64,000 bases of DNA from JBFGCA01 sp041567315 (GTDB lineage Bacteria; Acidobacteriota; Thermoanaerobaculia; Multivoradales; JAHEKO01). Below are positions 23,069 through 30,708 of this stretch, piece by piece. The translations under genes and the position numbers were made by a program. The stretch is taken from NCBI GenBank assembly GCA_041567315.1, contig JBFGCA010000003.1, positions 35,122-99,121 on the forward strand. The letters run 5' to 3'. Position 1 is the first letter of the stretch, and every line of letters starts with the position of its first letter. The notes under the pieces were generated by a model. That model was not told the origin of the DNA and made no database searches. It worked only from the letters and a program-made list of their open reading frames with translations.

Positions 23069-23649
23069 GGATACAGCCGCTGCCGCGACCAGCCGCCGTC
23101 CTTGCGCACCCAGAGCAGCCGATCGTGGAGGCGATGGAGCTGGCTGCACCAGAACTCGATGCGCTCGGGCACGATGCGGTAGCCGCCCCAGAAAGGCGGG
23201 CGCGGGACCTGGCGGCCGGCGAAGCGGGCCTGCATCTCGACGAAGCGCGCCATCAGCACGGCGCGCGAGGCGAGCGGCGAGCTCTGTTTGGAGGTCCAGG
23301 CGCCGATCTGGCTGAGTCGCGGCCGGCCGGCGAAGTAGGCGTCGGCCTCGGCGGCGTCGACCTCCTCGACCGCGCCTTCGATCCTCACCTGGCGGTGGAG
23401 GCTCGGCCAGTAGAAGCACAGCGCCGCCCGCGGGTTGGCGGCCAGGTCGCGGGCTTTGCGGCTTTCGCGGTTGGTGTAGAACACGAAGCCGCGCTCGTCG
23501 ACGCCCTTGAGCAGCACCATCCGCGCCGCCGGGCGGCCGCCAGCGTCGGCGGTGGCCAGGGCGCCGGCGGTGGCGTCCGAGGTCTCGCTTTTCTTGGCGC
23601 GCTCGAAGAGCTCGATGAACTCCGCGATGGGATCGCCGGCCGCGGCCAT
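23065..23649 (-). CDS. pdxH: Pyridoxamine 5'-phosphate oxidase
   Basis: FMN enzyme that oxidises pyridoxine/pyridoxamine 5'-phosphate to pyridoxal 5'-phosphate, the last step of vitamin B6 synthesis and salvage. The 194 residues show RMVLLKGVDERGFVFYTNRESRKARDLAANPRAALCFYW, QVRIEGAVEEV, SQIGAWTSKQSSPL, and the C-terminal signature IEFW-S-LHRLHDR-LW. Length is near the family norm. The ATG at 23649 is chosen because homology begins there. It heads a run of three same-strand genes with the SGNH-like and glycosyltransferase-like genes. Confidence 0.95.
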   Translation of the reverse strand: MAAAGDPIAEFIELFERAKKSETSDATAGALATADAGGRPAARMVLLKGVDERGFVFYTNRESRKARDLAANPRAALCFYWPSLHRQVRIEGAVEEVDAAEADAYFAGRPRLSQIGAWTSKQSSPLASRAVLMARFVEMQARFAGRQVPRPPFWGGYRIVPERIEFWCSQLHRLHDRLLWVRKDGGWSRQRLYP

Positions 23650-23705
23650 GACGGGCGGGATTGTACCGCCCGGCCGCCGAGACCGATGCCGCCCCGGCGC
23701 GGCTC

Positions 23706-24218
23706 TCAGCTCCCGGCGATGACCTCTTCGAGGACGAAGCGCAGCAGGTGACGGACCGACAGGAAGCCCACCACCTTGCCGTCGTCGACCACCGGCAGGT
23801 GGCGCAGGCCGCGCACCGCGCACATGTGGACGGCGAAGACGGGCGGGTCGCCGGGCTCGAGGGTGTAGGGCTTCGGGGTCATCACCTTGGCCACCGGGGT
23901 GGCGGGATCGAGCCGCGGTCGCACCACCCGCGTCAGCACGTCGCGCTCGGTGAAGATGCCGCGCAGCCGCGAGTCCTCGAGCACCAGCACGCAACCGTGG
24001 TGGGCTTCGCGCATCTTGGCGATGCAGTCGGCCACCGGCGTCTCGGGGCCGACCGCCAGCGGTGGGGTGAGCTCGAGGTCGCCGACGCGGGCGCTCAGCA
24101 GTTTGCCGCGGAAGCCCGCGCCGGCCGCCGGCAGGTCGAGCCCCGCGAGGTCGCTGCCGCAACGCTCGCAGAGGTCGCTGCCCTGGATGTTGTCGGTGCC
24201 GCAGTTGGGGCAGCGCAT
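23706..24218 (-). CDS. CBS-domain protein with N-terminal zinc ribbon
   Basis: 170 residues: a four-Cys ribbon (CPNCGTDNIQGSDLCERCG), then a CBS pair (about 45-165) with VADCIAKMREAHHGCVLVLEDSRLRGIFTERDVL and HLPVVDDGKVVGFLSVRHLL. CBS pairs bind adenine nucleotides and gate enzymes or transporters. The upstream gene is a second CBS protein whose stop nearly touches this start, and an SNF-family transporter gene follows upstream on the same strand, so an ATP/AMP-responsive control role is possible but unproven. Confidence 0.88.
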   Translation of the reverse strand: MRCPNCGTDNIQGSDLCERCGSDLAGLDLPAAGAGFRGKLLSARVGDLELTPPLAVGPETPVADCIAKMREAHHGCVLVLEDSRLRGIFTERDVLTRVVRPRLDPATPVAKVMTPKPYTLEPGDPPVFAVHMCAVRGLRHLPVVDDGKVVGFLSVRHLLRFVLEEVIAGS

Positions 24219-24219
24219 C

Positions 24220-24711
24220 TCAGCCTCCCTCGGGGCGGGCGAGCTGCTGGTGGAGCCGCGGCGGCAGGTTGAGCACGGTCTCGGGGTAGTGGTCGGCGAT
24301 GAAGCGCAGGATCACCCGGCTCGAGATCAGGCCCGCTTCGCGGCCCTTGGCGTCGATCAGCGGCACGTGCCGGTAGCCGCCCTCGACCATCACCTCGAGC
24401 GCCTCGGCCACCCGCCGGTCGGCCGGCAAAGTCACCGGCTCCCTCGTCATCAGCTCGCCGATCGGGGTGGCGACGTCGACGTCTTTGCCGGCGGTGCGGT
24501 TGAGGATGTCGCGCTGGGTGAAGATGCCCACCACGCGATCGTCTTCGCAGACCATCACCGCGCCGTGGCGCTTCTCGTCGAGCACCCGGTAGACCTCGCC
24601 CAGCGGGGTGTCGGGCGACACCCGGTGGTCGTGCTGGCGCCCCAGGTCGTCGATGCGAACCGTGCGCAGGATCTCTTCTACCGAGCGTGACAAGGGCGGC
24701 AAGGCTACCAC
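24220..24711 (-). CDS. CBS-domain protein
   Basis: 163 residues with two CBS motifs: YRVLDEKRHGAVMVCEDDRVVGIFTQRDILNR and ALEVMVEGGYRHVPLIDAKGREAGLISSRVIL. Unlike its neighbour it lacks the zinc ribbon, and its C-terminus (HYPETVLNLPPRLHQQL) matches a tail often seen in stand-alone CBS pairs. It starts with GTG. The downstream CBS/zinc-ribbon gene begins about two bases after its stop, so the two are probably co-translated and may form a hetero-oligomer. Confidence 0.88.
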   Translation of the reverse strand: MVALPPLSRSVEEILRTVRIDDLGRQHDHRVSPDTPLGEVYRVLDEKRHGAVMVCEDDRVVGIFTQRDILNRTAGKDVDVATPIGELMTREPVTLPADRRVAEALEVMVEGGYRHVPLIDAKGREAGLISSRVILRFIADHYPETVLNLPPRLHQQLARPEGG

Positions 24712-24732
24712 AGGGCGGCGCCGCGGCCGGCC

Positions 24733-26103
24733 TCAGAAGAGGCCGACGGCGTGCAGGAAGACCGCCCCCACCGCCAGCGGCACGAAGTAGCGCAGCACCG
24801 CCAGCCAGCCGGCGTAGCCCGCGCCCAGCCGGCTGCCGGCGGCGAACTGGGCGCGCCGCTCCGGCTCGCCCAGGCGCCAGGCCACGAACACCGCCATCCC
24901 CAGTCCGCCGCAGGGCAGCAGCCAGTTGGTGGACAGGTCCGCCACCAGGTCGAACCAGTTGCGCCCGGCCAGCGCTTCGAGGCGCGGGCCCAGCAACGGG
25001 CTCGACCCGGTGAGCGCCGAGGGGACCGCCAGCAGGGTGATCGCCGCCCCCGAGACCAGCGCGGCGCGGCGCCGCGGCCAGCCGCGCTCGTCGATGAAGA
25101 AGGCGGTCGCCACCTCGAGCAGCGAGATGGCGCTGGTCAGCGCGGCGAAGACCAGCAGGACGAAGAAGACCGTGGCCAGCAGGGTGCCGGCCGGCATCCG
25201 GGCGAAGGCGACCGGCAGGGTGGTGAAGACCAGCCCGGGGCCCTGGCCCGGGGCCAGCTCGTAGGTGAAGATGATCGGGAAGATCACCAGACAGGCGAGC
25301 AGCGCGATGGCGGTGTCGAGCCCGGCGATGGTCACCGCGTCGCGCGGCACGTCGTCGTCGCTGTCGAGATAGCTGCCGTAGGTCAGCAGCCCGCCCATCC
25401 CCAGGCTGAGGGTGAAGAAGGAGTGCCCCAGCGCCTCGAGGACGCCGCCCGCGGTCAGGCGCTCGGCGTGCAGGCCGAAGACGAAGCCGAGGGCGCGGGG
25501 GAAGCCGTCGAGGGTCAGCGCCCGGACCAGCAGCCCGGCCAGCAGCACGAAGAAGGCCGGCATCAGGATCCGCGACCAGCGGTCGAGGCCCTTTCTCACC
25601 CCCAGCACGACGACCGACACGGTGAGCGCCATGAACACCACCAGCCACAGCAGATTGAGCGCCGGCGAGGCCCGGAGGCCGCCGAAGAGGGCGGCGATCT
25701 CGCCCGGTCCCAGCCCGGCCAGCCCGCCGCGCCCCGCCAGCCAGGCGTAGTGGAGGGCCCAGCCGGCCACCACCGCGTAGAACGACAGGATGGCGAAGGC
25801 CGCCACCACCCCCAGCCAGCCGAGACCCTGCCAGGGGCTGCGGGCGCCGGCCAGCCGCTTGAAGGCGCTCACCGTCGAGCGCCGGGCGGCGCGTCCGATG
25901 AGGATCTCGGCCACCATGATCGGCAGCCCGACCAGCGCGATCGAGGCCAGGTAGACGACCACGAACAGCCCGCCGCCGTTCTCGCCGGTGATGTAGGGGA
26001 AGCGCCAGACGTTGCCGAGCCCCACCGCCGAGCCGGCGGCGGCGAGGACGAACCCCGCCCCCGAGGCCCAGGAACCGCGACCGCTGTCGCCGCTCGTCGT
26101 CAT
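24733..26103 (-). CDS. SNF-family sodium-dependent amino-acid/amine transporter
   Basis: Inner-membrane Na+ symporter of the NSS family. The 456 residues begin with GFVLAAAGSAVGLGNVWRFPY and ENGGG (the unwound TM1 of LeuT-type transporters, which binds Na+ and substrate), followed by about eleven more helices. The later LLEVATAFF segment lies where TM8 Na+ ligands are found. The substrate cannot be read with confidence. It is followed on the same strand by two CBS proteins that could regulate it. Confidence 0.9.
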   Translation of the reverse strand: MTTSGDSGRGSWASGAGFVLAAAGSAVGLGNVWRFPYITGENGGGLFVVVYLASIALVGLPIMVAEILIGRAARRSTVSAFKRLAGARSPWQGLGWLGVVAAFAILSFYAVVAGWALHYAWLAGRGGLAGLGPGEIAALFGGLRASPALNLLWLVVFMALTVSVVVLGVRKGLDRWSRILMPAFFVLLAGLLVRALTLDGFPRALGFVFGLHAERLTAGGVLEALGHSFFTLSLGMGGLLTYGSYLDSDDDVPRDAVTIAGLDTAIALLACLVIFPIIFTYELAPGQGPGLVFTTLPVAFARMPAGTLLATVFFVLLVFAALTSAISLLEVATAFFIDERGWPRRRAALVSGAAITLLAVPSALTGSSPLLGPRLEALAGRNWFDLVADLSTNWLLPCGGLGMAVFVAWRLGEPERRAQFAAGSRLGAGYAGWLAVLRYFVPLAVGAVFLHAVGLF

Positions 26104-26158
26104 CGCTCACCGAGGGAAAATCGCGCGCGAGCATAGCAGTGGGCGGCAAGCGCTCCTG

Positions 26159-26164
26159 TAGACT
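26159..26164 (+). promoter_or_regulatory. putative -10 box of the wax-ester synthase gene
   Basis: TAGACT, 46 bases before the ATG at 26211 and in the space divergent from the SNF transporter. The same hexamer occurs upstream of recQ and the PilZ gene. Confidence 0.3.
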
Positions 26165-26210
26165 GACCGCCCGTCCGAGCCGCCGCCACTCGACTCCCAC
26201 CGTGCCCGCC

Positions 26211-27593
26211 ATGCCCCCCGCCACCCAGCCGCTGACGGCGGTCGACCGCGCCTGGCTGCGGATGGACGAGCCCACCAACCTGATGCTCATCAACGGCGTG
26301 CTGCTGTTCGACGAGCCGCTGTCGCTCGACGCCGTCAAGCAGGTGGTGGAGGAGCGGCTGCTGTCGATCCCGCGGTTCCGCCAGCGGGTGGCGCGGCGCG
26401 GCCGCTGGGCGCACTGGGAGGAGGATCCGCAGTTCGACGTCGACGAGCACGTCGTCGAAGAGGTGCTGCCGCCGCCGGCCGACGAGACGGCGCTCCAGCA
26501 GATGGTCAGCCGGCGGATGAGCGAGCCGCTCGACCCCCTGCGTCCGCTGTGGCGCGCCCACGTGGTGAGAAACCTCGACGGCGGCGCCGCCATCCTGTGG
26601 CGGCTCCACCACTGCATCGGCGACGGCATCGCCCTGATGCTGGTCCTGCTGTCGCTGACCGAGAGTGCGGACGGTGAGGGCGGCGGTCTGAGCGAGAGCC
26701 CGCTGCGCGCCCTGTTCGGTCCCCGGCGGCTGGCCGCCGAGGTGGCGCGGCGGCAGCTCGAAAAGGTGATGCCGGAGGCGGTCAAGCTGCTGGTCGGGCC
26801 GCCCGAGAAGCTCAAGCAGCTCGGCCGGCTGCGCCTGGGCGGCGGCTCGGCGGCCGCCCTCGGGCGGCTGGCGCTCAAGCGCGCCGATCCCCGCACCTTG
26901 TTCAAGGGCGACCTGGGCGGCGTCAAGCGCGCCGTCTGGTCGCGGCCGCTGCCCCTCGACGAGGTGCGCGACGTCTGCGGCGCTCTCGGCGGGACGGTCA
27001 ACGACCTGCTGACCACGGCGGTGGCCGGTGGGCTGCGGCACTACCTGCTCGACAAGGGCGAGCGGGCGGACGGCTTGGACTTCCGGACGGTGGTGCCGGT
27101 CAACCTGCGCCCGCTCGAGGAGATGGCCTCGCTGGGCAACCAGTTCGGGTTGGTCTTTCTGCCGCTGCCCATCGGGGTCGGCGACCCGGTCGACCGGCTG
27201 GCCGAGCTGCGGCGCCGGATGGGCGCCCTCAAGCGCTCGCTCGAGCCGGTGGCGGCGCTCGGCATGCTGCACCTGCTGGGACTCTGCCCGCCGGCGCTCC
27301 AGCGGCTGGGGGTGCGGATCTTCGGGACCAAGGGCACCGCGGTGCTGACCAACGTCCCCGGTCCCCACCGGCGGCTCTATCTGGCCGGGCAGCCGATCCG
27401 CGGTTTCGTCTTCTGGGTCCCGCAATCGGGCAGCGTCGGCATTGGGCTGTCGATCGCCAGCTACGCCGGCGAGGTGCGGCTGGGGGTGGCCACCGACTCC
27501 GAGCTGGTGCCCGATCCGGAGATCATCGTCGACGGCTTCCACCGCGAGTTCGACGCCCTCAAGAACCGGGCCCGCAAGCGGCGAGCCTCCTGA
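26211..27593 (+). CDS. Wax-ester synthase / acyl-CoA:diacylglycerol acyltransferase (WS/DGAT)
   Basis: Bifunctional acyltransferase making wax esters or triacylglycerol for storage. The 460 residues have the catalytic motif HHCIGDG (HHXXXDG), preceded by PLDPLRPLWRAHVV. The C-terminal half has VVPVNLRP, GNQFGLVFLPLP, then TNVPGPHRRLYLAG and PQSGSVGIGLSIASYAGEVRLGVATDSELVPDP, all hallmarks of the family. The ATG at 26211 is used; upstream in-frame codons look non-coding. A fatty acyl-CoA reductase-like protein at 56969 could supply the alcohol. It is followed closely by a DUF445 gene. Confidence 0.93.
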   Translation: MPPATQPLTAVDRAWLRMDEPTNLMLINGVLLFDEPLSLDAVKQVVEERLLSIPRFRQRVARRGRWAHWEEDPQFDVDEHVVEEVLPPPADETALQQMVSRRMSEPLDPLRPLWRAHVVRNLDGGAAILWRLHHCIGDGIALMLVLLSLTESADGEGGGLSESPLRALFGPRRLAAEVARRQLEKVMPEAVKLLVGPPEKLKQLGRLRLGGGSAAALGRLALKRADPRTLFKGDLGGVKRAVWSRPLPLDEVRDVCGALGGTVNDLLTTAVAGGLRHYLLDKGERADGLDFRTVVPVNLRPLEEMASLGNQFGLVFLPLPIGVGDPVDRLAELRRRMGALKRSLEPVAALGMLHLLGLCPPALQRLGVRIFGTKGTAVLTNVPGPHRRLYLAGQPIRGFVFWVPQSGSVGIGLSIASYAGEVRLGVATDSELVPDPEIIVDGFHREFDALKNRARKRRAS

Positions 27594-27619
27594 CCCGGCA
27601 AGGCGCCGCCACCGGCCCG

Positions 27620-28849
27620 ATGCGAGAGCTGCTCACCAGCGCCGAGCTCTGGAAGTACGTCAGCATCCCGTTCGTCGCCGCCATCGTCGGCTGGCTGACC
27701 AACTGGGTGGCGATCCGGCTGACCTTCGAGCCCCTGGAGTTCCGCGGCTGGCGGCCCTGGCTGGGATGGCAGGGGATCATCCCCTCGAAGGCCGGCAAGA
27801 TGGCGGCCATCTTCGCCGAGTCCACCATGTTCCGGCTCGGCACCCTGGGCGAGATCTTCCGCCACATGGAGCCCGACCGGATGGCGGCGCACATCGCCGC
27901 CTACGTCGAGCCGCGGATCGAGCGCTACACCGACGAGGTGATGTTCTGGGGCGGCAGCGGCGCGCTGTGGAGGCGGCTGCCGCGGCCGATCAAGGAGCGG
28001 GTCTACGAGCGGGTGAGGGGCGAGCTGGCGCCGCTGGTCGACTCGTTGATGCGCGAGATCGGCCGCCGGGTGGAGGAGCTGGTCGACTTCAAGGGCATGC
28101 TGGTGGCACGGCTCGAGCGCGACAAGGTGCTGCTCAACCGGCTGTTCCTGGAGGCCGGCGAGCAGGAGTTCAAGTTCATCCTGCGCTCGGGCTTCTACTT
28201 CGGGTTCCCGTTCGGCCTGGTGCAGCTCGCGGTGTGGTGGTTCTACAAGGGCTGGTGGGTGCTGCCGGTCTTCGGGCTCCTGGTCGGCTGGGCCACCAAC
28301 TGGATCGCCATCAACTTCATCTTCCGGCCGCTCAAACCGGTCAGGGTGGGGCCGTGGACGGTCCAGGGTCTGTTCCTCAAGCGGCAGCGCGAGGTGGCCG
28401 CGGTGTGGTGCGCGCTGGTCACCCGCGAGATCGTGACCCTCCGGCACCTGATCGACGCCATGCTCACCGGCCCGTACGCGGGGCGCACCCGGGCGCTCAT
28501 CCAGGAGCACCTCCAGCCGCTGGTCGACGAGGCGCTGGGCCTGTTGCGCCCGGCGGCGGAGCTGGCGGTCGGCGCCGGCGCCTTCTCCGAGCTGCGCGAG
28601 GCGGTGGCCGAGAAGGCGATCGAGGTGGCCGGCCAGCCGTTCGATCACTGGAGCTTCAACGCCGAGCGGGCGGCGGTGCTCGAGGAGCTGCTCCGCGAGC
28701 GGATGGAGGCGCTGCCGCCGCACGAGTTCCAGGACCTGCTGCGGCCCTGTTTCCAGGAGGACGAGTGGAAGCTCATCCTCACCGGTGCGGTGCTCGGGTT
28801 CCTGGCCGGGCTGGCGCAGCTGACGCTGGTCTTTGGCGGCGTGGGATAG
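27620..28849 (+). CDS. DUF445-family membrane protein
   Basis: 409 residues with an internal duplication: an N-terminal membrane segment IVGWLTNWVAIRLTFEP and a second near the middle, LVGWATNWIAINFIFRP, both the DUF445 signature. Between and after them are long amphipathic helices (for example ELRERMEALPPHEFQDLL), and the protein ends in a hydrophobic helix (ILTGAVLGFLAGLAQLTLVF). Function is unknown for the family. It lies 26 bases downstream of the wax-ester synthase gene, probably in the same transcript. Confidence 0.88.
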   Translation: MRELLTSAELWKYVSIPFVAAIVGWLTNWVAIRLTFEPLEFRGWRPWLGWQGIIPSKAGKMAAIFAESTMFRLGTLGEIFRHMEPDRMAAHIAAYVEPRIERYTDEVMFWGGSGALWRRLPRPIKERVYERVRGELAPLVDSLMREIGRRVEELVDFKGMLVARLERDKVLLNRLFLEAGEQEFKFILRSGFYFGFPFGLVQLAVWWFYKGWWVLPVFGLLVGWATNWIAINFIFRPLKPVRVGPWTVQGLFLKRQREVAAVWCALVTREIVTLRHLIDAMLTGPYAGRTRALIQEHLQPLVDEALGLLRPAAELAVGAGAFSELREAVAEKAIEVAGQPFDHWSFNAERAAVLEELLRERMEALPPHEFQDLLRPCFQEDEWKLILTGAVLGFLAGLAQLTLVFGGVG

Positions 28850-28876
28850 AGTGATCGCGCTGGAGGTCGAACCGAG

Positions 28877-29527
28877 ATGCGCAAGCTGCTGCTGTTCCTG
28901 CTCGGCGTGGTGGTGGGCGGGGCCGGCATGGCGCTCGCTCCGCGCTGGCTGGGAGGCTGGTCGCCGGCGATGCTGGCGGGTGGCGCCGCCGAGGGCACGG
29001 TGGAGGCCAAGCGCTGGGACGGCGCCGACCTGCTGCTGACCCTGGTCACCGAGGAGGGGGCGACGCTCGCCACCTTCCGCGAGCGGGCGGCGGCGGTCGA
29101 CCTGCTGGTGGAGAAGGGCGACAGCGTGCAGCTCGGCGTCGCCCGCTACAGTCCGTTCGTCGAAGACCCGCCGGTCCGCCGGGTGGTCAAGAAGACGCAG
29201 CTCGAGGCCGCGGCGTCGGCGGCCGCCCTGCCGCCGGCCGACGCGGACGACGCGAGTGGCCTGCCCGAGCCCGGCGGCGCGGCGGCGGCGCCCGGCAGTG
29301 GGAGCCGGCGCGGCCGTTTCGCGGAAGGCGACAACGGCGGCGGGACCCTACCGGAGCTGCCGAGCGCTGAGCGGGATGTGGGCGGCGCGACCGGCACGAG
29401 TGGCGAGCCCCCGGGCGGCGAGCCCGCGAGCGGCGAGGCGGCGCCACCCGAACCGCCGCCGACTACCCCGCAGGAGGGCGGCGAGGCTGCCCCGCGGGGC
29501 GTTCCGGCGGAAAGAGCGACCGCCTAG
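28877..29527 (+). CDS. Membrane-anchored protein with low-complexity C-terminus
   Basis: 216 residues: an N-terminal hydrophobic segment (LLLFLLGVVVGGAGMALAP) acting as anchor or signal, a small beta-rich domain (GTVEAKRWDGADLLLTLVTEEGATLATF ... GDSVQLGVARYSPFVEDPPVRRV), and from about residue 100 a Gly/Pro/Ala/Glu-rich tail. No family is recognised. The middle part resembles an oligonucleotide-binding-like barrel, but that is inference. It follows DUF445 by 27 bases with a GGAGG site, so is probably in the same operon. Confidence 0.65.
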   Translation: MRKLLLFLLGVVVGGAGMALAPRWLGGWSPAMLAGGAAEGTVEAKRWDGADLLLTLVTEEGATLATFRERAAAVDLLVEKGDSVQLGVARYSPFVEDPPVRRVVKKTQLEAAASAAALPPADADDASGLPEPGGAAAAPGSGSRRGRFAEGDNGGGTLPELPSAERDVGGATGTSGEPPGGEPASGEAAPPEPPPTTPQEGGEAAPRGVPAERATA

Positions 29528-29595
29528 TCTGGTGGTGGAAGGCCTGCGGCGCGCCCGTGCGGGCAGCCGCCGCCGGTCCAGCGAAGGAGACCGCG

Positions 29596-29835
29596 ATGCG
29601 CAGATACCGTGACGACTACGACCGCGAAACCGAGGCCGTGGCCTGGCGTTCGCCCGACGGTCGCAAGTTCATGGTGTGCGGCACCGAAGAGGGCTATGCC
29701 CTGCGCGCGCCAGGCGACTGGGAGTCGGACGACGCCGTCGAGTTCGAGGCCGACGCCGACGGCAACGTCTTCTTCGACGGCGAGCCGGTGGGCTGGAAGA
29801 TCCCCCGCCAGGTGCTGCGCCGGATCGCGGTCTGA
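29596..29835 (+). CDS. Small conserved-looking protein of unknown function
   Basis: 79 residues, soluble and acidic, with the ATG at 29596 preceded by GAAGGAGA. It contains the segments WRSPDGRKFMVCGTEEGYALRAPGDWESDD, EADADGNVFFDGEPVGWKI and PRQVLRRIAV. The repeated short strands suggest a compact beta fold. Function is unknown. It lies last in the run beginning with the wax-ester synthase and is convergent with the universal-stress-protein gene. Confidence 0.6.
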   Translation: MRRYRDDYDRETEAVAWRSPDGRKFMVCGTEEGYALRAPGDWESDDAVEFEADADGNVFFDGEPVGWKIPRQVLRRIAV

Positions 29836-29853
29836 GCCGGGAGCGGCCGGGGA

Positions 29854-30708
29854 TCAGGTGACGGCCAGCAGCGGGCCGCCGGTCTCCTCGAGGAGCTGCT
29901 GGATCAGCTCCTCACCGTGACGGCCCCCGGTCGGGACCACCACCAGACCTGGCCGGTGGCGCCCGACGGCTCGCCGCGCGCCTCCGGGGGTGGGCTCGAC
30001 GGCGACGGTGACGCCGACCGCCTGCATCCGCGCACCGAGGTGGGTCTGCAGCCGCTCGCGGAGCGCCGCCGGCTCCTCTCCCATCAGCAGCACGGTGATC
30101 CGCTGGCCGGCCGGTGCCCCCAGTTGGAGCGCCAGCTCCACGGCGTCGTCGCCGGCCGGTGAGCCGTCGTAGATCGCCAGCGGCCCGGCAGCGGTTGCCG
30201 CGGCCGCCGCCCGCTGCCGCGGCGCCCGCCCGACCAGCAGCGTCCGGCGGCGCTCCTGGGCGAGTAGCGCGCGAGCGGCGCTGCCCAGCACCCGCCGGTG
30301 GCGGAGCGACCAGCCAACCCGTCCCAGGCTGACCAGGTCGGCGTCGCCGGTCTCGGCGACGATCTGCTCGGCGACCTGCCCGCGCACCACCCGGAAGCTC
30401 GAGCGCACGCCGGACCTCGCGGCCAGACGGTCGAAGTCCCGCCGGACGCGGCCGGCCTGGGCGCGTAGCTGGCGCTCGAGCTGCGTCCGGTCCAGCCGGT
30501 CGGACTCGGCGGTCAGCGCCGAGAGCTGCCGGACCAGCGGCGAGCCCGCCAGCTCGAGCAGCGCCGTCTCCTCTATGAACAGCCCGGCCAGCTCCACTTC
30601 GAGGGCGACGGCCAGCTCGGCGGCGGCGGCGGCGGCGGCCAGGCTGGCGGGCGAGGCGTCGATCGCCACCAGGATCCGGCGGATGGCGACCGCCGGGCCC
30701 CGGCTCAT
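29854..30708 (-). CDS. Universal stress protein (tandem USP-like)
   Basis: 284 residues. Residues about 9-160 form a USP domain: RRILVAIDASPASLAAAAAAAELAVALEVELAGLFIEE, then VVRGQVAEQIVAETGDADLVSLGR. The second half has ITVLLMGEEPAALRERL and PGLVVVPTGGRHGEELIQQLLEETGGPLLAV, a degenerate second USP copy without the classical G-2X-G-9X-G-S/T motif. Nucleotide binding by the first half is plausible. The gene overlaps the end of the Lon-related protease gene by four bases (ATGA), so it is translationally coupled to it. Confidence 0.85.
   Translation of the reverse strand: MSRGPAVAIRRILVAIDASPASLAAAAAAAELAVALEVELAGLFIEETALLELAGSPLVRQLSALTAESDRLDRTQLERQLRAQAGRVRRDFDRLAARSGVRSSFRVVRGQVAEQIVAETGDADLVSLGRVGWSLRHRRVLGSAARALLAQERRRTLLVGRAPRQRAAAAATAAGPLAIYDGSPAGDDAVELALQLGAPAGQRITVLLMGEEPAALRERLQTHLGARMQAVGVTVAVEPTPGGARRAVGRHRPGLVVVPTGGRHGEELIQQLLEETGGPLLAVT

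Noticed and set aside
24095..27016. A 973-codon open frame on the minus strand across the CBS, transporter and wax-ester synthase genes
   Set aside because: It runs antisense or out of frame to genes with clear family motifs and has no motifs of its own.
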